Positions 23,323 through 30,841 of a stretch of 64,000 nt of DNA are shown one piece after another. The stretch is from the NCBI GenBank assembly GCA_934748015.1, contig CAKVHF010000001.1, positions 62,001-126,000 on the forward strand, written 5' to 3'. The stretch is from an uncultured Clostridia bacterium (GTDB lineage Bacteria; Bacillota; Clostridia; Christensenellales; UBA1242). Both the position numbers and the translations under genes were made by a program. A model generated the notes under the pieces. It searched no databases. It saw nothing but the letters and a program-made list of their open reading frames with translations, and had not been told where the DNA came from. Positions within the stretch are counted from its first letter, which is position 1; every line of letters starts with the position of its first letter.

Positions 23323-23508
23323 ATGGCAAGAAAAGCATTAAAAGAAAAACAGAAAAAAGAACAAAAATATAGCACAAGAGAATACACAAGATGTAATATT
23401 TGTGGTCGTCCACACTCAGTTTTGAGAAAATATGGCATCTGCAGAGTATGCTTTAGAGAATTAGCATACAAAGGCGAAATCCCTGGTGTAAAGAAATCAA
23501 GTTGGTAA
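23323..23508 (+). CDS. rpsZ: 30S ribosomal protein S14, zinc type (type Z)
   Basis: The 61-residue protein is the short zinc-binding S14. Its zinc knuckle is Cys24-x2-Cys27-x12-Cys40-x2-Cys43, within 'CNICGRPHSVLRKYGICRVC'. The C-terminus 'GEIPGVKKSSW' is the family's typical ending. It sits in the small-subunit head. Firmicutes often carry a second, zinc-free S14 elsewhere for zinc starvation; none is seen in this window. An AGGAGGGA site precedes the start. Confidence 0.97.
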   Translation: MARKALKEKQKKEQKYSTREYTRCNICGRPHSVLRKYGICRVCFRELAYKGEIPGVKKSSW

Positions 23509-23524
23509 AAAGGAGATAAATTTT

Positions 23525-23923
23525 ATGTATTTTACAGACCCAATAGCAGATATGCTAACAAGAATGAGAAATGCTCTTAGTGCAAAACATAAAAGTGTTT
23601 CCGTTCCCGCTTCAAAAACAAAATTAGCTATTGCAGAATTGCTACTTAACGAAGGCTTCATCTCTTCTTATAAGGTTGAGGGCGAAGGTGTACAATCTAA
23701 TATAGTTATCGAATTCAAATTCGGCCCTAAGGGTGAGAAAGTTATTAATGGCTTAAAGAGAATTTCTAAGCCAGGCTTAAGAATATACGCTAACGTTGAG
23801 GAGCTTCCAAGAGTTATCAACGGATTAGGTATTGCGATCATTTCAACAAGCAAAGGACTTATGACAGACAAACAGGCTAGACAAGCAAATGTTGGCGGTG
23901 AAGTCTTGGCATATGTATGGTAG
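23525..23923 (+). CDS. rpsH: 30S ribosomal protein S8
   Basis: S8 (132 residues) binds the central domain of 16S rRNA and in enterobacteria represses the spc operon. 'DPIADMLTRMRNALSAKHKS' near residues 5-24, 'RISKPGLRIY' near 79-88 and the C-terminal 'GIAIISTSKGLMTDKQARQ' are diagnostic. The gene has an AAAGGAG site. rplF follows nine bases after the stop, with its site built on the stop codon. Confidence 0.98.
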   Translation: MYFTDPIADMLTRMRNALSAKHKSVSVPASKTKLAIAELLLNEGFISSYKVEGEGVQSNIVIEFKFGPKGEKVINGLKRISKPGLRIYANVEELPRVINGLGIAIISTSKGLMTDKQARQANVGGEVLAYVW

Positions 23924-23932
23924 GAGGATATT

Positions 23933-24475
23933 ATGAGTAGAATAGGTAACAGAGTAATTACAATCCCTGCCGGAGTTAAAGTTGAGATCAATGGCGATCA
24001 ATGTACAGTTACTGGTCCTCTAGGAACATTAACTAAGTATGTTGAGCCAAAATTAACATACAAACTAGATGGCAACACATTGACTATCCACAATGAGAAT
24101 AGCCCTAAAGAAACTAAATACAATGCTTATCACGGTCTATACAGACAGATCATCAATAACATGGTTGAGGGTGTAAGCAAAGGTTATGAGAAGAGATTGA
24201 CAATCAACGGCGTTGGTTTCAAAGTAACTCAGAAAGGTCAAGACTTAGTACTTAACATTGGTTTCAGTCATCCAGTAGAAGTTAAAGCAGTTGCAGGTAT
24301 CACACTATCTTGCGACAAGAATGAAATAATCGTAAAAGGTATTGACAAAGAATTGGTTGGTCAAGTAGCTTTGAAGATTAGAGATATTAAACCAGTTGAA
24401 CCATATCACGCTTACGGTATCTACTACAGTAACGAAACTGTTGTTAGAAAAGAAGTTAAGAGTGGTAAGAAATAA
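23933..24475 (+). CDS. rplF: 50S ribosomal protein L6
   Basis: L6 (180 residues) consists of two related domains that bind 23S rRNA near the sarcin-ricin loop. 'MSRIGNRVITIPAGVKVEI' opens it, 'YHGLYRQIINNMVEGVSKG' is near residues 65-83, and the second domain ends with 'IRDIKPVEPYHAYGIYYSNE', close to the family's 'KPPEPYKGKGIRY'. TAGGAGG precedes the ATG. rplR follows after 19 bases. Confidence 0.97.
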   Translation: MSRIGNRVITIPAGVKVEINGDQCTVTGPLGTLTKYVEPKLTYKLDGNTLTIHNENSPKETKYNAYHGLYRQIINNMVEGVSKGYEKRLTINGVGFKVTQKGQDLVLNIGFSHPVEVKAVAGITLSCDKNEIIVKGIDKELVGQVALKIRDIKPVEPYHAYGIYYSNETVVRKEVKSGKK

Positions 24476-24494
24476 TAAGGAGTGATTAGTTAAT

Positions 24495-24863
24495 ATGATT
24501 AACAAGATTGATAAAAATGTTGAAAGAAAAGTAAGAGCAATCCGTGTTAGAAGTAAGATTAACGGAACTCAAGAAAGACCTAGACTTAATGTTTACAGAA
24601 GTCTTAATCAAATCTATTGTCAAGTTATCGATGACTCCAAGGGTGTTACTATCGTAAGTGCTTCTACAATTGACAAGGATGTTGCAGAAGCAATCAAAGG
24701 TAAAACAAAACAAGAATCAGCTTTCATAGTTGGGGAAACTGTAGCTAAAAAAGCAATCAAGAAAGGTGTTAAGTCTGTTGTATTTGACAGAGCAGGCTAC
24801 ATCTATACTGGTCGTATTAAAGCTTTGGCTGATGGTGCCCGTAACGGTGGATTAGATTTTTAA
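24495..24863 (+). CDS. rplR: 50S ribosomal protein L18
   Basis: L18 (122 residues) binds 5S rRNA together with L5. 'RKVRAIRVRSKINGTQERPR' near residues 12-31, 'LNVYRSLNQIYCQVIDD' near 32-48 and the C-terminal 'VVFDRAGYIYTGRIKALADG' are typical. The length is normal. AAGGAG lies upstream. rpsE follows after 11 bases, and a short AAGGAGAAGG between them serves as its ribosome binding site. Confidence 0.97.
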   Translation: MINKIDKNVERKVRAIRVRSKINGTQERPRLNVYRSLNQIYCQVIDDSKGVTIVSASTIDKDVAEAIKGKTKQESAFIVGETVAKKAIKKGVKSVVFDRAGYIYTGRIKALADGARNGGLDF

Positions 24864-24874
24864 GGAGAAGGATA

Positions 24875-25423
24875 ATGCAAAATAACGAGAAAAAATCATT
24901 TGAGAAAAAATCATTTGACCGTAAAGCTCCAAGAAGAGAAAAAGAAGTAGATCCAATTACTAGTAAGTTGGTTAACGTAAATCGTGTTACTAAGGTTGTT
25001 AAAGGTGGTAGAAATATGAGATTTAGCGCCTTAGTAGTTGTTGGAGACAAAGACGGTAGAGTAGGTCTTGGTAGCGGTAAAGCAGCTGAAGTTCCTAACG
25101 CAATTGAGAAAGCAACTGCTATTGCTAAGAAGAAAATGGTAAAAGTTTCTAGAGAAGGAACAACCATTCCACACGAAGTTGTTGGTAAGTTTGGTACAAG
25201 CATGGTTAAATTGCTTCCAGCCCCAGAAGGTACAGGTGTTATCGCTGGTGGTTCAGTAAGACCAGTAGTTGAGCTATGCGGTATTAAAGATATCACAGCT
25301 AAATCCTATGGTTCAAGAAATAAGATCAACTGTGTTAAGGCTACTCTTGATGCATTGATGCAATTAAGAACTAAGGAAGAAGTTGCAGCCCTAAGAGGTA
25401 AAACTGTTGAGGAAATTTTATAA
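24875..25423 (+). CDS. rpsE: 30S ribosomal protein S5
   Basis: S5 (182 residues) forms part of the mRNA entry site and affects decoding accuracy. After a basic N-terminal extension containing a small repeat (EKKSFEKKSFDRK), the double-stranded RNA-binding domain includes 'RNMRFSALVVVGDKDGRVG' near residues 45-63. The C-terminal part shows 'GTGVIAGGSVRPVVELCGI' near 117-135 and 'KSYGSRNKINCVKATLDAL'. rpmD follows after 18 bases. Confidence 0.98.
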   Translation: MQNNEKKSFEKKSFDRKAPRREKEVDPITSKLVNVNRVTKVVKGGRNMRFSALVVVGDKDGRVGLGSGKAAEVPNAIEKATAIAKKKMVKVSREGTTIPHEVVGKFGTSMVKLLPAPEGTGVIAGGSVRPVVELCGIKDITAKSYGSRNKINCVKATLDALMQLRTKEEVAALRGKTVEEIL

Positions 25424-25441
25424 TTTTAAGGAGATTTAATC

Positions 25442-25693
25442 ATGGCAGAAGAAAAGAAAACAAAATCAACTGTTAAGAAAGCTACTACTAAATCTTCTAA
25501 AACAGTTGCAAACAAAAAAGTAAGAGTTACTCTAATTAAGAGTACTATCGGTTATAACAAGGACCAAGCTAGAACTGCTAAAGCTCTAGGTCTTGGCAAA
25601 ATTAATTCATCAAACGAACTACCTGATAATGATGCTGTTAGAGGCATGATTTTCAAAATCAAACACTTGGTTCGTGTTGAGAATATTGATTAG
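25442..25693 (+). CDS. rpmD: 50S ribosomal protein L30 with basic N-terminal extension
   Basis: The 83-residue protein holds a normal 60-residue L30 core ('KVRVTLIKSTIGYNKDQ' from about residue 25, 'RTAKALGLGKINSS', 'GMIFKIKHLVRVE' at the end). It is preceded by about 24 residues rich in Lys, Thr, Ser and Ala. The extension resembles the tail on L24 in composition. The ATG follows AAGGAG at the expected distance, and no later in-frame ATG would give a shorter L30, so the extension appears real. rplO follows after 11 bases. Confidence 0.93.
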   Translation: MAEEKKTKSTVKKATTKSSKTVANKKVRVTLIKSTIGYNKDQARTAKALGLGKINSSNELPDNDAVRGMIFKIKHLVRVENID

Positions 25694-25704
25694 GAGGTTA
25701 CTTT

Positions 25705-26151
25705 ATGAAATTACATCAATTAGCTCCTGCACCTAATTCAACTTTTGCTAACAAAAGATTGGGTAGAGGTATCGGTTCTGGTCTAGGCAAGACTGCCGGA
25801 AAAGGTACTAAAGGTCAAAACTCAAGAAGTGGTGGTGGCGTTAGACCAGGATTTGAAGGTGGTCAAATGCCATTGACAAGAAGACTTCCAAGAAGAGGCT
25901 TTAACAATAAAAATTTCAAAGAAGTTTATAACATTATCAATGTTTCTGATCTTGAGAAATTTAAGGAAAATTCAGTTATAAACATCGAATTCTTGCAAGA
26001 GAAAAATATTATAAGTAAAGTTGCCCCTTATGGTTTAAAAGTATTGGGAAATGGAAATATCACTAAACCTTTTACAGTTCAAGCAAAGAAGTTTTCTGAA
26101 AACGCAATACAAAAAATCGTTAACGCAGGTGGCAAGATCGAGGTGCTATAA
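25705..26151 (+). CDS. rplO: 50S ribosomal protein L15
   Basis: L15 (148 residues) is a late assembly protein of the large subunit. The glycine-rich N-terminal half 'RLGRGIGSGLGKTAGKGTKG' and 'GGGVRPGFEGGQMPLTRRLP' near residues 43-62 are diagnostic. The globular C-terminal half ends in 'AIQKIVNAGGKIEVL'. TAGGAGG overlaps the rpmD stop. The stop codon overlaps the secY start (TAATG), so translation is likely coupled. Confidence 0.97.
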   Translation: MKLHQLAPAPNSTFANKRLGRGIGSGLGKTAGKGTKGQNSRSGGGVRPGFEGGQMPLTRRLPRRGFNNKNFKEVYNIINVSDLEKFKENSVINIEFLQEKNIISKVAPYGLKVLGNGNITKPFTVQAKKFSENAIQKIVNAGGKIEVL

Positions 26152-27458
26152 TGTTTAAAAGACTTGTAGATGCCTTTAAAGATAAAGAACTAAGAAAAAA
26201 GATTTTTATTACAATCGGTCTTGTTCTTATATACAGATTGGGTTGCTGGATTGTTGTTCCAGGTCTTAACCCAACTGCATTTAAGGAGAGCCTAGGTGTA
26301 GGTGATGAACTTACATTTATGACACTTCTTAACTCAATTAGTGGTGGTGCATTGGCCAACGGTGCAATATTTGCATTGGGCGTTTCGCCATACATTAGTT
26401 CATCAATTATAATTCAGTTATTAACATTGGTTATCCCAGGACTTCAGAGACTATCTCGTCTAGGAGAAGAGGGAAAACAAAAAATGTCTACTTATACTAA
26501 GTATTGTGCATTGGTTCTTGCAACAATACAGGCAGTAGCAATTGTTCTATCATATCAGTCTATTATCAATACTGAGATTGGACCAGCTTGGTTGATTTCT
26601 ATCATGGTTGTTCTTATCTTAGTTGCAGGCTCTATGGGAACATATTGGCTAGGTGAGAAGATCACCGAGGCTGGAGTAAGTAATGGTTTGTCACTACTTA
26701 TCTTCGTAGGTATCCTATCTACATTTGGCAATAGTCTATATAATACTCTATTTGCTGCTAATGGCTTATTTAACGGCAATCTTCACCAATTAGTTAATAT
26801 TGCTTACTTCCTAGTTGCATTGATTGTTATCTTTGGTTTTATCGTATTTATGGATCAAGCCGAGAGAAAAATCCCTGTACAATATGCTAAGCAAATCAAG
26901 GGTAGAAAAATGTATGGTGGTCAAAGCACATATATTCCAGTAAAAGTTAATTCTACTGGTGTTATGCCAATCATCTTTGCCATGACATTCATTTCTCTTC
27001 CACAAATTCTTATAAGCTTATTTGCTCCAAACTCTCAGAGTGGCTTCTCTAAGTTTATTAACCAATATATTGGTACTCAGAGTTGGTTGTACTTCATTTT
27101 AATGGCAATATTCATTATTGGATTTGCTTATTTCTGGGCACAAATTACATTTAACCCAGTTGATATCTCTAAGAATATCCAACAAAATGGTGGCTTTATT
27201 CCAGGTATCAGACCAGGTAAAGCAACTGCAGATTATTTGAAGAAAATCTCCAACCGTATAACCCTATTTGGTGCTATATTCTTAGCCCTTATAGCAATGA
27301 TCCCAAGTTTGATCTTTAAGATCATCGGTGATGGTACATTGGTTACAGCGTTCAGCGCAACTGGTCTACTAATCGTAGTTTCTGTTGCAATCGAACTTGA
27401 CAAGCAGTTGGAAGCTCAAATGCTTATGAAGAATTACAAAGGTTTCTTAAATAAATAA
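26151..27458 (+). CDS. secY: protein translocase subunit SecY
   Basis: SecY (435 residues) is the ten-helix channel of the Sec translocon in the cytoplasmic membrane. The start 'MFKRLVDAFKDKELRKKIF' leads into the first helix. The plug region 'FMTLLNSISGGALANGAIFALGVSP' is split over residues about 60-84, and 'ISSSIIIQLLTL' follows. The cytoplasmic loop 'DQAERKIPVQYAKQIKGRKM' near 235-254 binds SecA and ribosomes, and 'GFIPGIRPGKATADYL' near 348-363 is also typical. The giant lipoprotein and the BspA-like protein would be exported through this channel. adk follows after 17 bases. Confidence 0.98.
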   Translation: MFKRLVDAFKDKELRKKIFITIGLVLIYRLGCWIVVPGLNPTAFKESLGVGDELTFMTLLNSISGGALANGAIFALGVSPYISSSIIIQLLTLVIPGLQRLSRLGEEGKQKMSTYTKYCALVLATIQAVAIVLSYQSIINTEIGPAWLISIMVVLILVAGSMGTYWLGEKITEAGVSNGLSLLIFVGILSTFGNSLYNTLFAANGLFNGNLHQLVNIAYFLVALIVIFGFIVFMDQAERKIPVQYAKQIKGRKMYGGQSTYIPVKVNSTGVMPIIFAMTFISLPQILISLFAPNSQSGFSKFINQYIGTQSWLYFILMAIFIIGFAYFWAQITFNPVDISKNIQQNGGFIPGIRPGKATADYLKKISNRITLFGAIFLALIAMIPSLIFKIIGDGTLVTAFSATGLLIVVSVAIELDKQLEAQMLMKNYKGFLNK

Positions 27459-27475
27459 TAAAGGTAGATAAAATA

Positions 27476-28114
27476 ATGATTATTTCTATGTTAGGTGCTC
27501 CAGGTTGTGGTAAAGGTACACAAGCTAAGAAGTTGAGTGCAAAATACAATATTCCTCATATCTCAACTGGAGATATATTCCGTAAAGCAATTGCTGAAGG
27601 AACAGAAATGGGCAAACTTGCTCAAAAATATATGAGCAAACTTGTTCCAGACGAAATAGTAATTAAATTAGTTGAAGAGAGATTAAGTCAGCCAGATTGT
27701 GCCAATGGTGTAATCTTTGATGGTTTTCCAAGAACAGTTAATCAGGCTGAGGAATATCTTAAGAGTGGAAAATTAGACAAGGTTATATATTTCGACATCG
27801 ATGAAGAGGTGGTTGTTAATCGTATTCTTAATCGTAGAACTTGCAAAGAGTGTGGTGAGATATATAGCACAGAAACTTATAATCAACCAACCTGTGCTAA
27901 GTGCGGAGGCGAGTTGATTGTAAGAAGTGAGGATAGCAATATAAGAGAAAGAATTAATACTTATAATGCAGAAACATATCCTCTTGTAGAATATTTTAAG
28001 AAGAAAGATTTGCTATTTGAAGTTAATACTAGAAATTTTGCTAGTAGCAAGCCAGAAGAGCAAATTCAAGAAACGTATAACAAAATAACAAGTGAGTTAG
28101 ATAAACTTTTATGA
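27476..28114 (+). CDS. adk: adenylate kinase (zinc-lid form)
   Basis: Adenylate kinase (212 residues) interconverts ATP and AMP with two ADP. The P-loop 'GAPGCGKGTQ' is at residues 7-16 with Lys13, and 'GFPRTVNQA' is near 84-92. The lid domain carries a four-cysteine zinc site, Cys123-x2-Cys126 and Cys140-x2-Cys143, typical of Gram-positive long-form Adk. The gene stops at TGA inside an ATGA overlap with map, which also shows that TGA is a true stop in this genome. Confidence 0.98.
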   Translation: MIISMLGAPGCGKGTQAKKLSAKYNIPHISTGDIFRKAIAEGTEMGKLAQKYMSKLVPDEIVIKLVEERLSQPDCANGVIFDGFPRTVNQAEEYLKSGKLDKVIYFDIDEEVVVNRILNRRTCKECGEIYSTETYNQPTCAKCGGELIVRSEDSNIRERINTYNAETYPLVEYFKKKDLLFEVNTRNFASSKPEEQIQETYNKITSELDKLL

Positions 28115-28854
28115 TAAAATTGAAATCAGAAAAAGATTTAGAGATTATGCGTATTGCGTGCGAAATAACTCGTGATACACTTGATTATTTGAAGTCTAAA
28201 GTTAGAGTTGGCATTACAACTAAGGAACTAGATAAGTTAGCGTATGATTATATCAGAAGTCGTGGGGCGAAACCATCTTTCTTAGGATATGGTGGTTTCC
28301 CTGCAACCATCTGCACATCTATTAATTCGGTTGTTGTGCATGGTATACCAGATGATACTGTCCTACAAGACGGCGATATCATTAGTATCGACTGCGGTGC
28401 TTATTACAAAGGTTTCCATGGTGATGCAGCTCGTACTTATACAGTAGGTAAGGTCAGTCCTAAGGTCAGAAGGCTAATAAAAGTAACAGAGCAAAGTTTC
28501 TTTGAGGGTATTAAGGGACTTAAGGCTGGTGCTTTTGTTGGTGACATTTCTAATAGAGTTCAGACTTATGTAGAGAAAAATGGATATTCGGTAGTAAGAG
28601 AATTGGTCGGTCATGGCATAGGTCATGAAATGCATGAAGATCCGATGGTGCCTAACTATGGCAGAGCAGGTAGTGGTATTAAGCTTAATGCTGGTGCAAC
28701 TATCGCAATTGAACCTATGGTTAATATGGGTGATAAGAAGGTCGTGTTCCTAAGTGATGGATGGACATGCAAGACCAAAGATGATTTGCCAGCAGCACAT
28801 TATGAGAATACTGTGCTAATAACCGAAAATGGTGTTGAAATTTTAACTTTATAG
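28111..28854 (+). CDS. map: methionine aminopeptidase, type I
   Basis: Map (247 residues) removes the initiator methionine from new proteins. The pita-bread fold's five metal ligands are all present: Asp94 and Asp105 ('DCGAYYKGFHGDAARTY'), His168 ('GHGIGHEMHED'), Glu201 ('AIEPMVN') and Glu232 ('HYENTVLI'). The substrate-contacting His77 ('VVHGIP') is also present. There is no N-terminal zinc or SH3-binding extension. The ATG overlaps the adk stop by four bases, and no independent ribosome binding site is obvious. Confidence 0.97.
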   Translation: MIKLKSEKDLEIMRIACEITRDTLDYLKSKVRVGITTKELDKLAYDYIRSRGAKPSFLGYGGFPATICTSINSVVVHGIPDDTVLQDGDIISIDCGAYYKGFHGDAARTYTVGKVSPKVRRLIKVTEQSFFEGIKGLKAGAFVGDISNRVQTYVEKNGYSVVRELVGHGIGHEMHEDPMVPNYGRAGSGIKLNAGATIAIEPMVNMGDKKVVFLSDGWTCKTKDDLPAAHYENTVLITENGVEILTL

Positions 28855-28873
28855 AAGAGTAGGTATTAGTAAT

Positions 28874-29128
28874 ATGCAAAATGTCGAAAAAGGACTAATT
28901 GTACGCACGATTTCAGGTCACGACAAAAATGAGGTTTTTATTGTGATTGATATGGATGGCAGACATGCATATTTGTCCAATGGCAAAAATAGACCTTTCG
29001 ATAACCCCAAGAAGAAAAATATTAAACATATTATAAAAGTGGGCTTGTCAAAGGAAATATTAGACTTAATAAATAATAAAAAATTAGACAATTCACATAT
29101 AATTAGAGTTTTAAAAGATTTTAGATAA
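28874..29128 (+). CDS. KOW-domain RNA-binding protein
   Basis: An 84-residue protein whose first half has a KOW/SH3-like pattern: 'GLIVRTISGHDKNEVFIVID' (residues 7-26) and 'GRHAYLSNGKNRP' (29-41). This is the small KOW protein that Clostridia commonly carry between map and infA; it resembles archaeal and eukaryotic L14e in its fold. Its exact role is unknown, but the position within a translation operon suggests a ribosome- or RNA-related job. The C-terminal half is Lys-rich. The gene spacing is 19 bases after map and 13 before infA. Confidence 0.85.
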   Translation: MQNVEKGLIVRTISGHDKNEVFIVIDMDGRHAYLSNGKNRPFDNPKKKNIKHIIKVGLSKEILDLINNKKLDNSHIIRVLKDFR

Positions 29129-29141
29129 GGGGGCTGTTATT

Positions 29142-29384
29142 TTGTCAAAACAAGATGTTATTGAAACAGAGGGCGTTGTTGTAGAAGTTTTACGAAATGC
29201 TAATTTCAAGGTAAAATTGCCTAACGGATATATCATTACGGCATATCTATCAGGCAAGTTGCACTTGAACAATATAAGGATATTGGTTGGCGATAGTGTC
29301 AAGGTAGAGATGTCCTTGTATGATCTAACTAAGGGCCGAATAATTTGGCGTAATAAACAACAAAAAACTGAGGAGAATAATTAA
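29142..29384 (+). CDS. infA: translation initiation factor IF-1
   Basis: IF-1 (80 residues) is an OB-fold protein that occupies the A site during initiation. 'IETEGVVVEVLRNANFKVKL' (residues 7-26), 'NGYIITAYLSGKLHLNNIRI' and 'GDSVKVEMSLYDLTKGRI' cover the family signature. The start is a TTG at 29142 with an AAGGGGG site. The C-terminus runs about eight residues past the usual end (KQQKTEENN). rpmJ begins one base after the stop, with its GAGGAG site inside the infA end. Confidence 0.95.
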   Translation: MSKQDVIETEGVVVEVLRNANFKVKLPNGYIITAYLSGKLHLNNIRILVGDSVKVEMSLYDLTKGRIIWRNKQQKTEENN

Positions 29385-29385
29385 A

Positions 29386-29502
29386 ATGAAAGTAAGACCA
29401 TCAGTAAAGAAAATGTGTGATAATTGTAAAATCATCAAAAGAGATGGAACTGTAATGGTTATATGCTCTAAATATCCTAAACACAAACAAAGACAAGGCT
29501 AA
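29386..29502 (+). CDS. rpmJ: 50S ribosomal protein L36 (zinc form)
   Basis: This 38-residue gene (MKVRPSVKKMCDNCK...) is easily missed because of its size. It is the zinc-binding form of L36, with Cys11-x2-Cys14, Cys27 and His33. L36 is the smallest large-subunit protein. It starts one base after infA and uses the GAGGAG at the infA end as ribosome binding site, as in most bacteria. The stop codon overlaps a small AT-rich hairpin, and a long gap then separates it from rpsM. Confidence 0.95.
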   Translation: MKVRPSVKKMCDNCKIIKRDGTVMVICSKYPKHKQRQG

Positions 29503-29527
29503 AAACTAGTAATAGTTTTTGCTTTTT
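29501..29527 (+). terminator. weak terminator candidate after rpmJ
   Basis: AAAAACTA (29501-29508) pairs with TAGTTTTT (29513-29520) around GTAA, followed by GCTTTTTG. The stem is entirely AT-rich apart from one G-C pair, so termination may be partial. It marks the end of the S10-spc transcript. Confidence 0.5.
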
Positions 29528-29550
29528 GTTGTTATTCTTTGTGTATAGTA

Positions 29551-29579
29551 TTGATTTTTTACATAAAAAATGTTACAAT
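29551..29579 (+). promoter_or_regulatory. extended -10 promoter of the alpha operon (rpsM)
   Basis: TTGATT (29551-29556), a 17-base spacer and TACAAT (29574-29579) preceded by TGt form an extended -10 promoter. The predicted start is near 29586, so rpsM and the genes after it can be transcribed separately from the spc genes. Confidence 0.65.
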
Positions 29580-29585
29580 ATATAT

Positions 29586-29850
29586 GATATTTGCGAGCTT
29601 TTGGGGGACTAGATAGGTGGCAAGCCTTTTTTGGTGACCGCAAGCTATGCAGAGATTATGGTTAAAATTACACAAGACGGTTGCTAAGAGTTATGTGTTT
29701 TTCTCTATGTCAACCATGTTATCTAACAAAAAAAACACCATAAATTTGAAAATAATCATGTTTTGGGGCGGCTGAAGATGTAACAATCTTTCCCGGAATA
29801 TGTGTTATATATATAATTTTATTTTTTAAATAAATTTTGGAGGAAGTTAA
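29586..29850 (+). promoter_or_regulatory. structured leader of the alpha operon
   Basis: The 265-base leader before rpsM has no gene but several possible stems. GCGAGCTT (29593-29600) pairs with AAGCTaTGC (29642-29650, one bulge). ATGGTT (29658-29663) pairs with AACCAT (29712-29717) and encloses ACACA/TGTGT (29670-29674, 29694-29698). AAGAT/ATCTT (29775-29779, 29786-29790) lies near GGGGCGGC and CCCGG. The G-rich patches stand out in this AT-rich region. It ends with GGAGGAAG before rpsM. In E. coli S4 represses this operon at a leader pseudoknot; here the regulator is unknown. Confidence 0.5.
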
Positions 29851-30228
29851 ATGGCTCGTATTGCTGGAATTGATCTACCAAGAGAGAAAAGAGTTGAGAT
29901 CGGCTTGACTTATATCTTTGGTATTGGTAGACAAACTGCTAATAAAATTTTAAAAGAAACCGGCGTTAACCCAGATACTCGTGTTAAAGATCTAACTGAG
30001 GACGAAATCAATCTAATCAGAACTTATATCGAGAAGAACTGTGTTGTAGAAGGTGACTTACAAAGAGAGATTTCTCTTAACATTAAGAGATTACAAGAAA
30101 TTGGTTGCTATCGTGGCGTTAGACACAGAAGAGGATTGCCTGTTCGTGGTCAAAATACTAAGCAAAATGCTAGAACTAGAAAGGGTCCTAAGAAGACAGT
30201 TTCTAAATCAAAGAAAGCTAAAATTTAA
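29851..30228 (+). CDS. rpsM: 30S ribosomal protein S13
   Basis: S13 (125 residues) sits in the small-subunit head, forms inter-subunit bridges B1a/B1b and contacts P-site tRNA with its basic tail. 'RIAGIDLPREKRVEIGLTYI' starts the protein, 'GIGRQTANKILKETGVNP' is near residues 24-41, and 'RGVRHRRGLPVRGQNTKQNA' is near 90-109, followed by the Lys-rich tail. A GGAGGAAG site is upstream. rpsK follows after 23 bases. Confidence 0.98.
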   Translation: MARIAGIDLPREKRVEIGLTYIFGIGRQTANKILKETGVNPDTRVKDLTEDEINLIRTYIEKNCVVEGDLQREISLNIKRLQEIGCYRGVRHRRGLPVRGQNTKQNARTRKGPKKTVSKSKKAKI

Positions 30229-30251
30229 TTTGTAGGAGATGAATAATAAAG

Positions 30252-30653
30252 ATGGCTACAGTTACAAAAAAGAAAAAAGTAATTAAGAAAAAAAGAGTAA
30301 CTAAGAACTTAGACAAGGGATGTGCCTATATTAATGCATCTTTTAACAATACAATCGTAACTATCACTGACCAAGCTGGCAATGTTGTTACTTGGAGCAG
30401 TGCTGGTAGCCTAGGACTAAGCGGTTCTAGAAAGAGCACTCCTTACGCAGCTCAACAAGCAGCTGAGATCGCAGGTAAGGCAGCTAAAGAACAAGGCTTA
30501 AATAGTGTTGATGTATATGTTAAAGGTCCAGGTAATGGTAGAGAAACTGCTATCAGAGCATTACAAACTGCTGGTTTGAATGTAACAATGATCAAGGATG
30601 TTTCTCCTATTCCTCACAATGGATGTCGTCCACCAAAAAGAAGAAGAATATAG
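30252..30653 (+). CDS. rpsK: 30S ribosomal protein S11
   Basis: S11 (133 residues) lies on the platform near the mRNA exit and the E site. A Lys-rich N-terminus precedes 'GCAYINASFNNTIVTITDQA' (residues about 23-42) and 'SSAGSLGLSGSRKSTPYAAQ' (49-68). The C-terminus 'IPHNGCRPPKRRRI' is diagnostic. The length is normal. A TAGGAGATG site is upstream. Unlike the rest of the cluster, a 188-base structured gap follows before rpsD. Confidence 0.98.
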   Translation: MATVTKKKKVIKKKRVTKNLDKGCAYINASFNNTIVTITDQAGNVVTWSSAGSLGLSGSRKSTPYAAQQAAEIAGKAAKEQGLNSVDVYVKGPGNGRETAIRALQTAGLNVTMIKDVSPIPHNGCRPPKRRRI

Positions 30654-30686
30654 TATCTTTTGGTACAAAATTTTTAAGTTTGTTAG

Positions 30687-30802
30687 TTGATCGAAACAAA
30701 AATATACTAGCGAGTATATCGCAAGTAAAATAATCGAGGTGATACCTCGATTGTACGATCAATATTCAAGTCTTATTTTAGATATAACTATTAAGATTTG
30801 AA
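30687..30802 (+). promoter_or_regulatory. three-way-junction leader upstream of rpsD (candidate S4-binding site)
   Basis: TTGATCG (30687-30693) pairs with CGATCAA (30756-30762) and encloses two perfect hairpins: ATATACT/AGTATAT (30702-30708, 30713-30719, loop AGCG) and AATCGAGGT/ACCTCGATT (30732-30740, 30744-30752, loop GAT). A further 11-bp stem follows, TTCAAGTCTTA (30765-30775) with TAAGATTTGAA (30792-30802, one G-U pair). Firmicutes are known to control rpsD through an S4-binding leader, so this is a good candidate for autogenous control inside the operon. No promoter is obvious in the gap. Confidence 0.6.
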
Positions 30803-30841
30803 ATGTTCTATTTATGAAAAAACAAAGGAGATAATAATTAA

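Noticed and set aside
29586..29850. A T-box or known riboswitch in the rpsM leader
   Set aside because: Short matches such as AGGTGGCAAGCC do not include the T-box core, and no aptamer consensus I know could be completed.
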